From NCBI GenBank assembly GCA_024529925.1, contig JAFEUB010000786.1, forward strand, positions 996,001-1,060,000: a DNA stretch of 64,000 bases. Reading direction: 5' to 3'. Every line of letters starts with the position of its first letter. Position 1 is the first letter of the stretch. A program made the translations under genes and the position numbers. The notes under the pieces were generated by a model that did no database searches, was not told the DNA's origin, and worked only from the letters and a program-made list of their open reading frames with translations. This DNA is from Ophthalmolycus amberensis (Eukaryota > Chordata > Actinopteri > Perciformes > Zoarcidae). This document shows positions 25,901 through 52,990 of this stretch, piece by piece.

Positions 25901-26545
25901 ATACTCGCCGATGATTCTGGCAAGGAGAGGAGAGGAGGAGAGGAGGAGAGGAGGAGAGGAGAGGAAGGGATGCTGCCTTTTGGGGACCATGTTGGCTGCT
26001 CGCCTTGACGCCGGCCTGCTCCACATATGAGTCTAAAAATGAATACCCCCCCCCCCCCCCCCCCGACACACACACACACTCCACCGCCTGTCCGTCTGTT
26101 GATCCCAGATCAGCCTGTGATGGCATGGATGCCCTCGGAGCATCATGCGCACACATCGGCAAAAAAACAATTGTGATCCGAAACGTAAATATTGCCGATA
26201 GGCTACTGCTGTATGAAACCGAGGCCGTTCAGCGCGAGGCTGTATTGTGACAACGCACCATATGGGGGGGGAAATGAATTATCACCAGCGCTTAAATAAA
26301 TACATAAAAAAGGATGTCACGAACCTCTGTGCCATCCTCTATTGGCCGTTACAGGATGGATGAGGAGGAGGAGGCGCAGGTGCAGGGATGCGGAGCGACG
26401 CCCAGGGAGACAGAAACATGAAGATGTCAGTCACCGCGTTGATTCTCAATAAAACACACTGCTGTAAATAAAATTAAATTAAAAAACATAAACGCTCACC
26501 TGTTTTAACCGGGATGCGGCTCTTGTACCGGATGTTGGCCGTCAT
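4892..26545 (-). CDS. septin5: septin-5 (SEPT2-group septin GTPase), spliced, two alternative first exons
   Basis: Septins are GTP-binding proteins that polymerise into hetero-oligomeric filaments at the cell cortex; septin-5 is mainly neuronal and platelet-associated and is linked to exocytosis. Coding exons in transcript order are: distal first exon 26545-26500 or proximal first exon 12952-12878, then 10943-10853, 10736-10650, 9320-9197, 9049-8915, 7478-7361, 7268-7167, 6145-6049, 5960-5825, 5692-5590 and 4954-4892. From the proximal start the spliced frame is open for 376 codons. Residue landmarks are the polybasic stretch around 40-46, P-loop GESGLGKS at 56-63, the conserved switch threonine at 90, DTPG at 113-116, AKAD at 194-197, the septin unique element GRLYPWG at 267-273, and a C-terminal coiled coil about 340-376. 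The C-terminal part (MESPIPIMPL..., DVETEKLIKMKDEE) separates it from septin-4, -2 and -1. The a/b teleost paralogue cannot be decided. The distal first exon ends in phase 1 and cannot join the shared exon directly, so a small exon is missing from this model. Confidence 0.95.
5590..5692 (-). CDS. septin5: septin5 exon, residues 322-356
   Basis: The exon encodes KLAQDNRMESPIPIMPLSTP and the start of the C-terminal helix (DVETEKLIKMKDEE). This is the segment most diagnostic of septin-5. The donor is GAG|GTAAGA. Confidence 0.95.
5825..5960 (-). CDS. septin5: septin5 exon, residues 277-322
   Basis: The exon encodes ENQSHCDFVKLRNMLIRSHM, then DLKDVTCDVHYENYRAQCIQ and EMT. The terminal codon is split AG|T (Ser). 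Confidence 0.95.
6049..6145 (-). CDS. septin5: septin5 exon, residues 245-277 (septin unique element)
   Basis: The exon encodes ECTPFAVIGSNTVVEARGQ and GRLYPWGIVE, the start of the septin unique element. It ends one base into a valine codon. The intron here has no positional equivalent in septin2. Confidence 0.95.
6587..6916. mobile_element. TTAA-flanked MITE (piggyBac-like)
   Basis: TTAA stands at both ends (6587-6590 and 6913-6916). Inner termini are aggtgcagtgtggagga and, reversed, agtgacagtgtgtagga. The element is 330 bp with no transposase ORF, in a septin5 intron. It resembles an abundant teleost repeat with an internal 'ggtaacgaaaacacaacga'. The superfamily is inferred from the TTAA target. 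Confidence 0.6.
7167..7268 (-). CDS. septin5: septin5 exon, residues 211-244
   Basis: The 102-nt exon, in phase 0 at both ends, encodes IREEIDKFGIKVYQFPE, then the acidic CDSDEDEEF loop and KQLDKELK. Confidence 0.95.
7361..7478 (-). CDS. septin5: septin5 exon, residues 171-210 (G4 AKAD)
   Basis: The exon encodes LRPVDVEFMKALHEKVNIIP and the AKAD guanine-specificity motif (194-197), and ends ...KKLKDR. Its length is 118 nt, the same as the septin2 counterpart. Confidence 0.95.
7685..8543. mobile_element. 859-bp element with ~26-bp terminal inverted repeats
   Basis: Termini 7685-7710 and 8517-8543 are inverted copies with a 17-nt perfect core, CCCAAGTCTCTTAATTG. Inside are several GGAGCGAGG-like subterminal motifs and no transposase. 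I could not define a target duplication, so the superfamily is open. Confidence 0.65.
8881..8908. repeat. (GT)14 downstream of septin5 donor
   Basis: Reads (AC)14 in the septin5 pre-mRNA, five bases after donor GT at 8914-8913. Confidence 0.95.
8915..9049 (-). CDS. septin5: septin5 exon, residues 126-171
   Basis: The 135-nt exon encodes WKPITDYIDQQFEQYF, DESGLNRKN and CCLYFIPPFGHG. It is bracketed on the transcript by (GU)n before the acceptor and (AC)14 after the donor. Its length is a multiple of three, so skipping it would keep the frame. Confidence 0.95.
9055..9108. repeat. (AC)n upstream of septin5 acceptor
   Basis: Reads (GU)n with one interruption in the pre-mRNA, ending immediately before the acceptor CUUAG. 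Confidence 0.95.
9197..9320 (-). CDS. septin5: septin5 exon, residues 85-126 (switch I/G3)
   Basis: The 124-nt exon holds the threonine (residue 90) that SEPT2-group septins use in GTP hydrolysis, and the DTPGFGD G3 motif. The last codon is split TG|C, giving Cys126 rather than a read-through Trp. Confidence 0.95.
10650..10736 (-). CDS. septin5: septin5 exon, residues 56-85 (P-loop)
   Basis: The 87-nt exon contains the G1 motif GESGLGKST followed by LVNSLFLTDLYKDRKLL. Its length is identical to the matching septin2 exon at 46404-46490. Confidence 0.95.
10853..10943 (-). CDS. septin5: septin5 exon, residues 26-56 (polybasic region)
   Basis: This first exon shared by both isoforms starts EKQYVGFATLPNQ and carries the HRKSVKK polybasic patch that binds phosphoinositides in septins. 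It ends with the first base of the P-loop glycine. The acceptor (CTGTCCCAG) follows a (TTC)n tract on the transcript strand. Confidence 0.95.
10971..11006. repeat. (GAA)n, pyrimidine tract on transcript
   Basis: Twelve GAA units. On the septin5 strand it is (UUC)n about 30 nt before acceptor 10944. Confidence 0.95.
11094..12000. repeat. two copies of an abundant teleost interspersed repeat, one split by a MITE
   Basis: 11094-11407 and 11430-11544 plus 11871-12000 carry the family's hallmark segments (aattgatgaattgttttcgag, 'gcccaaagtgatgtcttcaaa', 'ccaaacatattca', 'gaactggagc...cttgaaaaatagttgaaacgatcaa'). The second copy is interrupted by the element at 11545-11862. The family name is not known to me. 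Confidence 0.55.
11545..11862. mobile_element. 318-bp hAT-like MITE with 8-bp target duplication
   Basis: The termini are CAGTGGTGGAAG and its complement CTTCCACCACTG. It is flanked by CAAAAGAA (11537-11544) and CAAAAGAC (11863-11870), an 8-bp duplication with one mismatch, as expected for hAT. No ORF. It is inserted into an older interspersed repeat. Confidence 0.75.
12537..12620. repeat. (CA)n microsatellite
   Basis: Imperfect CA tract with three interruptions, in a septin5 intron. Confidence 0.95.
12878..12952 (-). CDS. septin5: septin5 proximal alternative coding first exon (MDAIMLQEKLVE...)
   Basis: There are 25 codons from ATG to a donor (CAGAAG|GTAAAA), in phase 0, which joins exon 10943-10853 in frame. 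The peptide pattern (MD...LVERLL.PR...) matches the second known vertebrate septin-5 isoform, which starts MD and carries LVEQLLSPR. An in-frame join plus isoform resemblance makes this a real alternative promoter and first exon rather than a chance ORF. A 166-nt (GA)n-rich tract begins about 300 nt upstream. Confidence 0.85.
12953..13420 (-). promoter_or_regulatory. septin5: septin5 proximal promoter region with (GA)n tract
   Basis: This is the region upstream of the proximal first exon. Plus-strand 13252-13417 is almost pure purine (GA repeats with GGGA and GAAA interruptions), reading as pyrimidine on the gene strand. Promoter status is inferred from the alternative first exon. No core element is clear. 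Confidence 0.4.
13252..13417. repeat. (GA)n-rich polypurine tract
   Basis: 166 nt, almost all purine on the plus strand, with GGGA and GAAA interruptions. Confidence 0.95.
14730..14802. repeat. (TC)n tract
   Basis: About 73 nt of CT repeat with one CCC interruption. GT repeats at 14545-14566 and 14629-14660 lie next to it. Confidence 0.95.
16998..17052. repeat. (CA)n microsatellite
   Basis: About 27 units, in a septin5 intron. Confidence 0.95.
18040..18440. promoter_or_regulatory. candidate conserved noncoding block in septin5 intron
   Basis: Repeat-free, GC-balanced sequence with TAAT-core motifs (gctaatctgac, atgtaattgctc), a nuclear-receptor-like ggtgacctttg and a dyad gcatctcc-tt-ggagatgc (18331-18348). 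Only composition and motifs support it. Confidence 0.25.
22140..22520. repeat. probable interspersed repeat
   Basis: 'ctccgccaggcgaagcc...ggagattatgtgttc' followed by 'ctgtctgtctgtccacggataatctc' looks like a repeat widespread in fish and invertebrate genomes. This is recognised by pattern only, and the ends are approximate. Confidence 0.35.
22932..22982. repeat. (GT)n microsatellite
   Basis: About 25 units, 150 bp from the hAT element. Confidence 0.95.
23146..24373 (+). mobile_element. hAT transposon relic with BED-type finger ORF
   Basis: The termini are CACATGTGTCAAACTCA and the complement of CAGGGGTGTCAAACTCA. An exact 8-bp duplication, GTACAGAG, stands at 23138-23145 and 24374-24381. 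An ORF at 23391-23795 encodes a finger-like segment (CLLCYEAV..MKEYNSRRHFDTKH, with Cys-Cys-His-His spacing) and LQSQQNIFTKA, as in Charlie/GTF2IRD2/ZBED-type hAT transposases. The catalytic domain is lost. Located in a septin5 intron. Confidence 0.85.
24482..24535 (-). mobile_element. inverted SINE tail fragment
   Basis: The segment is the reverse complement of the tail of the SINE at 24651-24873 (cattacatcacagtcgttta, then gcagacacttttgtgcaaag), with a few substitutions. It is a truncated second copy in opposite orientation. Confidence 0.65.
24651..24873 (+). mobile_element. tRNA-derived SINE (V-SINE-like)
   Basis: The head resembles a tRNA, with A-box-like tggcgaagtgg (about 24659-24669) and B-box-like ggcgattcgatcccc (24701-24715). 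The tail ttgctttggataaaagcgtc...gactgtaatgtaatgta is the conserved 3' tail of teleost SINEs. It sits inside a decayed CAGTGGTGG-type copy. Confidence 0.7.
24985..25110 (+). repeat. possible second, decayed SINE
   Basis: It has a B-box-like cccagttcgagtcc, then atgttgcatgttctc and ccggtcatttctc, reminiscent of another tRNA-type SINE. Weak. Confidence 0.3.
26500..26545 (-). CDS. septin5: septin5 distal coding first exon (MTANIRYKSR...)
   Basis: The exon encodes MTANIRYKSRIPVKT plus one base of the next codon, then a strong donor (ACAG|GTGAGC). It matches the N-terminal style of the long vertebrate septin-5 isoform (short, then RYKS). It lies at the edge of a CpG-rich stretch. It ends in phase 1 whereas exon 10943-10853 starts in phase 0, so a short exon of 3n+2 bases must lie between them. 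I could not locate it by eye. Confidence 0.85.
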
Positions 26546-26720
26546 GTTGTCCGCTCTCCTCCCTCGATTTCACCGAAGCGACGGCTCTCAGAAAGCGGCG
26601 CCCTCGCCTCGCCTCCAAAGCCCCGGACGGACAGCAGGAGGGCGGGCCGAAGATGACGGAGGAAAGCTCCTCCTCCACACGGACTCAGCCAATCACGCTG
26701 CAGAGTTTCCCTACAAACAG
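26546..26720 (-). promoter_or_regulatory. septin5: septin5 distal promoter / CpG-rich 5' region
   Basis: The sequence just upstream of the distal ATG is CpG-rich against an AT-rich background and contains a GC box (GGGCGGG about 26640-26646). No TATA box is obvious. The transcription start is not determinable. Confidence 0.55.
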
Positions 26721-27229
26721 AGTGAACGCACAAGATGCCACGAGGAGGGTTTAGGGTCCAAACCAACCTCACTGACATCCATCTAATTATACATATTGTG
26801 TACATAACACTTCTCTCCGGTGTCTAGATTTTAGTTTTTTGGAAACTCAGCATAAAGGGTCGCAGTGTTACATTGAGATACTTGAGAATACTTGAGAATA
26901 CTTGAGAATCTGTCCCCCAAAATCATAATATGAATACCAATGTGATATTTTACAAGCAATCAAAGGTGAACATTCATACAAATCATTGGACCAGCCATAG
27001 ACATCAGATTCTGCCCGATACATCTACAGCTCCCACACCTGGCCTCCCTTTATCCGAGGGTTTCTATTTGACTTTATAACACCCCGAAGAAGACGTTGCT
27101 ATAACCTACCAAATGAACTAATGTTGATTATATTTAGCCGACTAAGGCCCACAACTCCTCGAGATGATTAAAGTAAAACATCTTGAACCTCTCTTTACTT
27201 GAGAACATTCCTGCCCACTGCAATAAGAC

Positions 27230-27525
27230 ACAATAAATCACCTCTAACCAAAACATTCACAAGACTATAACACCGCTACTGTTGTTTGGTTAATCTTTAC
27301 ACTACTGTATAGTTAGTTAATTTATATTATTATATTTCATTGTATATTGTGTTTTTTTAATATTCCAATTTTTTACACTTTTATTTGTATTGTTTATATT
27401 GTGTATTTTTATACTTAATATATATATTTTTTCTTTACTCTTACTTTGATTGCTTAAATATATTTTTATTGCTGTAGCGAACAAAGTTCCCCTTGCGGGA
27501 TGAATAAAGTATCTATCTATCTAAG
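27230..27525 (+). mobile_element. LINE 3' end with (ATCT)n tail
   Basis: The 3' part ends gcgaacaaagttccccttgcgg, then gatgaataaagtatctatctatct, the usual 3' terminus of fish L2/CR1-type LINEs. No ORF. The 5' limit is approximate. Confidence 0.5.
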
Positions 27526-27839
27526 TGCAAGCGTGAAATCAAGTTGAAGCTCTCGCAGGGTTCCTTCAACTGTTTCACTCAATTACGCGTTCACACTGGG
27601 TCTTAGCATCAGCAATAAAAAAAAAGTCTTTAGACATACATGTAAATAATTAGATGATAAAAAACGTACTGCACCATTTTTCTGTGTCAAGTCAAAAACA
27701 CTAGAAACAAAAGAACTGAAGAAAACAAGACACATATCAGCGAGGTTAAAGGTCAGAAGACTTTCTACTGTCAACTAATAACCACTAAACATGTCATGGC
27801 ATTCAAAAGTCACACACGTCAACTCTCTTCTTTTTTTTA

Positions 27840-28933
27840 AAGACATTTTATTTTGGAGAGAAATACAAAATAAAAAAATGTTTACGCCTAAAAACAAGTC
27901 TCTTCTGAAACATGGTTAAGAAATAATACTAATAATAATAATAATGTGTCTTAATAAGTTCAACAGACAGATTTGCATACAAAAGACAGAAAAACTAAAT
28001 AATGTCAACAACACTTCGATGTTTGAAGGCTCTGCAGGACGTTTACCCATATAACACTTACATATTTAAGTATTTGACTATTAAATGGGCCTGAACACAT
28101 TACGATGAAAGGCGGCACATGTCGTGTACAAACAGAACATTTACACATTAAATGACACCACTGAAGCAAATATGGACACATTAAGTCCCTGGACTGAACA
28201 CGGATTAGTTTTCAGTCTGTAGTTGTAGTTTGGCACCGACATTAAAGATCGCGCAGCTCTTGATGATAAATACAAAAAATATATATTAACAAAATGGCCC
28301 TTCATATTCGACTAAACCATGATACTAAATCTTAAAGATTGTTGTTTCTCTGTAAAACAAAGTGGTATTAGTTTGAATACTACCACCTCGAATTAAAGTT
28401 TGTAGTGTTGGCTACAAAATAAGGTTTCTAGTTTTAACACGATTAAGGACAAACAGCATTCCTCGTTCTCTGCATGGACAGCTTACACCTCATTCATAAG
28501 CACACTTAAGAGTTCACTGTGGTAATATTCATAGTTATTGCATCATCACACTGAAGCCCCGAAGGTGTGAAACCATCCAGAGCTAACGGAGATGGGCCAC
28601 CGAATCACTCGTGAGCTAATAAAAAACATGAGAAGCAAACTGTTTTTATGTTAAAATATGTTAAAACAATCTTAACCTGATGGCAAAATTAATGGAAAAT
28701 GCATAATTCATATATATATATATATATATTTGTAAACATGATAGTGTGGTGGCACAACCTCTTAGTAACACTGGCAGCTCTGTGTAGTCATACTAAAGAT
28801 CAAAGAGTAAAACTGGCACACACAAGACGGGATAATGAGCGAGGTCAAGATGTGGATTGTAAGAGGAGTCTTGACAAGATGTTTGAGAATCTCCTGAAGA
28901 GCTGATGGATGAATGTTTGGAGGGAAGAAGAAG

Positions 28934-28964
<31 letters not shown>

Positions 28965-29074
28965 GGTGGTGTGCAGATAAAGTTGATGTGATCCTGGATA
29001 TCTGGACTCCTGGTGGATCTGCAGGGATGGATTCAGAGGAGGACCAGGTGTGTGTGTGTGAATACATATATGTG

Positions 29075-29105
<31 letters not shown>

Positions 29106-29162
29106 TGGGGGGGGGGGGGGGGGGGGCTGGGATCACGGCGTTTCCCTTCCACTGCGGCTCTT
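27840..29162 (-). other. septin2: inferred septin2 3' UTR
   Basis: The transcript downstream of the stop runs to an AATAAA on the minus strand (plus-strand tttatt 27847-27852). It contains a 20-nt G run with an adjoining GT repeat (29078-29126), a (GAA)n at 28924-28963 and a short (AT)n near 28710-28730. The UTR end is inferred from the hexamer. Confidence 0.5.
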
Positions 29163-47133
<17,971 letters not shown>

Positions 47134-47159
47134 CGCTGCTGCTTACTGGGTGTCTGCTG

Positions 47160-48255
47160 ACGGAAAAAAAGAAGAGATAAAGCAGTGAATGAAATGAGAT
47201 GAATCATCATAAAAAAACAGCTTTGTGTAGCTTCCTCCCTGCCAACAGCAAAAAAACACTTCTTCCAGGCATCTTGATTAAAATCTTTCTCCAGAATTCA
47301 ATAAATATTTTCCAAACGAAAAAATATGTTGCTTAAACTCACACTGTAATGTAATTCACAGGTTTTTGAATTCTTAAAGTGATGTATTATCTATCCAAAT
47401 GAAACCATGAGCTCCTATGAAGTCAAGTCGTGGTTGTGACTTTTGTCTGTGGAGAATGATATTTAATAATAGTGCTGATTCTTTTGTGTAACCAGACGAT
47501 GTTGCTTTTGTTCACTTTGATCACATTTTCTTTTGATTTCCAAATGTAATTGCTTGCCGCGGCTCAAACTCTCTCCTGGTAAAATGTGTCCGAGACACAA
47601 ATATTTCTGTAATTAAGCTGCTTTGCTGTAAGTAAATCTGTTTCGGTTTGACATAAGGAATCCACTGAGCCCGATATGTTGCATTACAACATTGCAACTT
47701 AACTTTCTTAGCTGCCATAGCTGCTTACTTATTGCTCCACAGGGGCTTTGCTCTGAAATCGGTTGTTGATGCTCTCTTTGTAATGCTAAAGTCAAATCTT
47801 TTCCAGAAATGCTAGAAATGGGTCTTTATCTAAATTAAATCATACAAAAGAAGAAGAAAAAAATCACCATATTGCTATAAAGCTGTTCTGGATGAAGGCT
47901 ATTCTATAAATTTGTGTCGTTGTATCGGTCACCCTAAACCTGACCGAACAAGACGTCCACATGGCCACGACAGAGCGATTAGACATCAGGACCCGTAGTT
48001 TCAGTTTCAGTAATCTCCATGACATGTGGCTAATTATTTTAAACAGGAATCACAAAAGAGGACTCCACCTCAGGACATGTATGTTGTAAACTGTAACTGC
48101 ACATGGAGTCGGCTTCACGACGGTCATTATTCGGGCTGCCGTGACGACCACCCTGTTCTTTAACACTATCCCGCTGAAGGAGCAGAGATTGAGTGCCCCT
48201 TGGCAACAAAGGGTGTTCCCACACTACCATTTAACTGTCCTCTATGCCTGCACCC

Positions 48256-48286
<31 letters not shown>

Positions 48287-51200
48287 ACACACACACAATG
48301 ACCCCGAGCAGACGACAGAGCAACAAGCCCGCTTGATAAATTAGCTACATAATGACGGAGCAGGAAGAACAGGCTCTGTTTTATCACCGACACACTGGCC
48401 CTTGACAGGTGGAGTGTGATAAGCATTAGAACGAGGCAGGCCGCCGTGTGCTGCCAAACGGAGATGCACTCTGGTTATGTAATGGTAGTTGGGGGGGGCA
48501 TGGGAATCTGGATTGACCTTCTCCTATTTGGCATGAGACAAACGCACAGTTGCGGACACTTTGGGAAGAATGTCTCACTGTTATATCCATTAGATGGTAG
48601 TTGTTGTTGTTGTTTTGGTTGTTTTGGGGGTGGGGGGGGCTCTGTGTGCATCTAACGTGAAAGTAGGCAGAGAGCTCTCATACTGACAGCGTGGTTTCAC
48701 CGAGCCCGCAGGGAGAACAATGGCTGTTTATCCCTCTGGTTCCTGAAGCCTTTCCTGTGTAGGGCAGCTCAGCTGTGGGGAGGAGGGAGAACACGTGCCT
48801 CACCCCTGACCACATTCGGGTCCCGACCGCATAGCAGAACAGCGAGGGGGAGACACCGATATTATAGGGAGGAGGGGTGCCAGGTTGGAGGGCCGCAGGG
48901 TCAAAAGGTTAACCGAGTTAAACCCAGTTTAAATATAAGCACTTATATTAAGAATGAATGGATTTCCTGGTCTTCTATGAGAGTAAAATTGATATCTTTC
49001 GGTCTTGGCACAGTTGAATTTGAAAAAGAATTATCTTAAAACCATAAAATGTTGATCTGGTGGTGCTACTCAGACGATCACCAAAGTCATCGGGATGCAT
49101 CCTCTGGGGAATATGAATCCGTTAGATTGATTGGCACATATTTTACAAACAGGTGTTGAGAAATGATATAGGATGAGTGAAAACTGAGCTGCTGCTGATG
49201 AGGAAAAGTCACCAAAAAAAAGTAATTGGGGTTCATCCTCTGGGGATCATCGTGGATATATGCACGATGGTCTCGTGGCAAGAAAAAAAAATAAAAATAA
49301 ATAAGTGATGGACTGACTAAACAACCCAATTCCTATACCCACAACACTACCGTGGCTCAAACATTAGGTTCAGTCCTACACGACAAAGACGATAATAAAT
49401 GTGCTTTCATTGTTAATGAACGTCTCATTTAATGTCGTGGCCCACACAGGCGTATCCATGTGTATCACACACACACACCCACACACACCAAGTGTTATTC
49501 CTCGACAGGCTCTGTGGGAACCAGCGTTTATCCCGGCAGCAGATTAATTAAAGCGCTCCAATATCGCAGTTGTAATATCACAAAGACAACACTACAGGAC
49601 AGACAAGGCAGGAGGTACACTTCAATAAGACTCTCTTAATAACGGCCATTTAATCGGCCGGGCTGCTGAGCTGCTTACACACACACAAACACCAACGGGC
49701 CCAGACGTGGGGAGATTAAACAGTTTGGGCCAAACAGGGAAAAACAATGCCACCTTAGTAAAGCCAAAGTGCTTGGCGTGTAATGCATTTACAGTTGATT
49801 TATTGGCTGGAGGGAAGCAATGAAGGGGGCAGCAGCAGCATGTAGAACTATTCACCTTCCTGACGGGCAGAGCCGAGGGCCCGTTAACCCGCCTCCCCGT
49901 GGTTTGAAGTCTTTCTGCTCTCGTTGGAAACATTGAAACAATAATTCCACACGTGGAGATTTTGTGAACTCGGTGGCACGACCACAAAAAACGGTAATTT
50001 ACTGGCAACTGATCACGGCAACGAGGGACACGAGAGGTAGCGAGCATAATGAAGTGAGGTTTGGGGGGGGGGGGGGGGGGGGCTTGACTGTAATCAAGCC
50101 CCTTGGTAGCCCCTTGGGGACCAAAGGTAGTAGTGGTGGGAGACAGTAATAAAAACTCTGATACTGTTTTTTAAGCCATGGTTTTAGAAACACTAATAAT
50201 ACGAGCCCAGGGAGAGACGGGCGGGGCGGGGGGCGGGGGCGGGGGGGGTACAATACACGGAATGAAAAAGCCTTTCAAGCATAAGGAAACCAGCAGGACA
50301 GGTTATAACACCCACACACACTTTAAAGTACAGGATGGGCCATTTATGATGATGGGGACAGAGGAAATGACTCAAAACAAGTGGGAGTCGTACGGCATCA
50401 AAATGTTATCATAACACTGCTACTCACACAGCTGCTGTACAGTACCATGAAGTTTAAGGTGGGGGGGGGGGGGGGGGGACTCTGCATCGATGATTAATAG
50501 TGAAACTAACACTGTGGTGCGGTTAAAGGCTAGTCTCCATGCTCGTTCCTGGTGATAGAATCTGTATGTTTTGTGAACGGGCATTTGGATGTGAGAATAT
50601 AGCAAATTGATTAATGAAATAAATGACAGATTGAATAACAAGTGTTGAATCACGACGCAAATCCCTCTTCTTGATTAGAACTCAGGCCTAAATTGATTTC
50701 TCCTAATCAGAGACTTAAAAGACAATTAAAAGTTCTAGTTTTTGTTTTTTGGTATGGTTTGAAATGTTGAAGTAAATATCGTTGGTTTTGGGGCTGTTGG
50801 TCACACAAAACAAGGAAGATGACAACTTTGTGCTTTTGGAAGTTTTTGTGTTCGTTTATCATACGAAACAATTGATTTTAATTAAAAAAATCGAGACATT
50901 AAGGGTTGAGCAATAAGATAATAATGCGAGACAAAGTAAATTTGTCAACAGAAAGAGATTTTGCCATGACGTTTATACCTCGGTACACAGGACTGCTTTA
51001 CAGCAATTTGGGATTTCCAGAATGTTTTGCCTCAGTGTGATGATCTACGTTCAGGTCTTTTGAATTGCTTTAGTCGCCAGAAGCAGGAATTCCTAAAATA
51101 CAGTTATTTTATCAATAAATGGTTTCTCAGCTGAATTTACTGAATTTCACAATATATATTGTTATGACAGGTTACTACTCAACTAGGAGAACAAGTGTTA

Positions 51201-52698
51201 GTTGCAGCAGTCCTGAGTTGAGGTAATCATAGCCTCGTTATGCCTATTTAGTGAGGGCAGACATATTTCTTTGACCGACAGGTTTAAGTAAATTAAATGT
51301 CAAATCGGACAATGTTATCAGAATAAATCTGGTACTCGTAGGGATGAAAGTTATTCCTTCACCCGGTGTTTCTTGTGAACAAAGGTATCCTGCTGCGTGA
51401 CTCACACAATAGTCCAGGTCCACTCTGGTCTGTCAACTTTTAGTTTTTTCTATTCACACCACAATGCAAAACGGGAGGAAACGTCCCCTCGTAGTTAATA
51501 GTGTCAGACAGATGTCTTCCCAGCTCAATGTTTGTGAGACAAGGTCGCAGGAAGGTGAAAAGGTCAGAGAGTGGTTGAAGGTGCTGCATCAGAGGCCCGA
51601 GACGTCTTTCGGGGCTCAGAGATACTGTCCTCCTGACAGAGAACGGATCTGCATCCAGCCGGGTATATAGCTAAATTGTTTCTGAAGTAAAGTGCAGCTG
51701 CCAGCCCGAGATTACAGCTCACACACAGCTCTGTGCCCGCTCAGCAAGAAAAGGAAGCGTAATATGCATGTTTTCACTGAGCCAAAAGCACAAGCAAAAG
51801 ATGGATGATAACTCTTCAATGGTGGCCCTCGGCCACGTCTCAAGACGGACACATAATGACAATATGTAATTGTTTCCCCGCTGTTATTGTGTAAGTTCTC
51901 CAAACACCAAATTTATTTTGCGCAAAACATGCCCTTACAATCAAAAGGTCAAGGATTAATCGGATGTTAGAGAGCGATTTCAGGGTTCAGGAATGTTACA
52001 CAAAGCGGGTTTTACAGGAAATGTGTGGAAGTCAATGCTTTGATTTGCAGATGTATTTGTTGTAATGGGGCTGATTTAGGAATATGTACAGGTCCACTGA
52101 AGTGTGGGGAGTTTCCCTGCAGTCAGAGCAAGTATGGACTGGAACAATTGAGACAATAAATGAGCTCAAAAGGCATTGAGTGTTTTTTAAATAAAAGGTA
52201 TTGGACATTCATCTTTGCAGTGAAAATCTGAAGAGGAGGAAATATTTACTTTTGTGTCAAATAAGTGCGGAGATTATAAATCAGTGCTTGAGTCAGTGGA
52301 TAGGGGAGATTGAAGGCCTTTGTAACAGTTGGATGTCCACCACACCCAGTCTGAAAGACACTCACTGACTTTACCAACCACCAACCGGGACAATGACGTT
52401 CTCATTTCTACGTGCGCAGATAAATACCGTATTTACTTAAACTGGGACTTCCTCTTTTAAAAGTATTTTGAGAAACCGACTTTGAGTGTAATACGGGTCT
52501 GAAACTTTGTCAACGTTAACATGTCAAACTGTCGCAAGCAACAGTTGTTACCGCGGCTGGTGTCGTGTTGCCAGCAAAGCTTCAACGGACTCTCCGGTGT
52601 GTCTTCTTCTTCTTCCCTTCCGTCTTATTCAAAGACTTTGTTAAAAAAAAAAAAAATAACACGAACATAAAACAACAAACCACGGAGCAGTTCCTTAC
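47160..52698. other. septin2 5'-UTR intron
   Basis: No coding exon is supported. There are G or C runs at 48253-48272, 50063-50082 and 50461-50478, and a decayed interspersed repeat near 50690-50940. The stretch 49500-49920 is repeat-poor and of balanced composition and could hold regulatory sequence, but nothing specific is provable. Confidence 0.5.
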
Positions 52699-52860
52699 CT
52701 GAGAGTAACTTTGAATACTTGTTAATCAACTGGAGCGTTTGCCTCTTGCCGCTGTCCCAGCCCAGGAAGGGAAACCCGGAAACCGTTCCCGTGAGTCGGC
52801 TCCGCCCTCGTCCCCGAAGGCTTGTCATTAGGGTTTCTTGTTGCTCCGCCACTGGCGCCA
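52699..52860 (-). other. septin2: septin2 noncoding first exon (5' end approximate)
   Basis: A clear donor on the minus strand (CTCTCAG|GTAAGG at 52699/52698) follows GC-rich sequence with no in-frame start to the septin frame. Together with the acceptor near 47157 it defines a 5.5-kb 5'-UTR intron. The upstream boundary is a guess from the promoter motifs. Confidence 0.6.
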
Positions 52861-52990
52861 TTACGGTTCAACGGCCAGGACGGCTGTCCCAGCTAAACAT
52901 CATTCTGTTTAGGATCCAACATGGCGGTCCAAGTGTGACAGTTACTATTCGCCCCAGTAGAAGGCATTTTCCCCCTGTCGACGCATTACT
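52740..52990 (-). promoter_or_regulatory. septin2: septin2 CpG promoter with YY1/ETS/GC-box-like sites
   Basis: This is a CpG-rich island-like patch against AT-rich surroundings. It carries two ATGGCG-type sites in opposite orientations (ggcgccatta 52854-52863 and aacatggcgg 52918-52927; YY1-like), a CCGGAAAC ETS-like site near 52776 and a CCGCCC box near 52802. These are typical of TATA-less housekeeping promoters. Motif calls are by eye. Confidence 0.6.

Larger units (their letters stand above)
13421..26499. other. septin5 first intron (distal promoter to proximal exon)
   Basis: About 13 kb of intron with no coding exon I can support. It contains CA/GT/CT microsatellites (13731-13758, 14545-14566, 14629-14660, 14730-14802, 16998-17052, 22932-22982), a possible conserved block at 18040-18440, a 1.2-kb hAT element (23146-24373), SINE sequences near 24.5-24.9 kb and G/C runs at 25728-25742 and 26046-26064. 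The missing small septin5 exon should lie somewhere in this interval or in 10944-12877. Confidence 0.6.
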
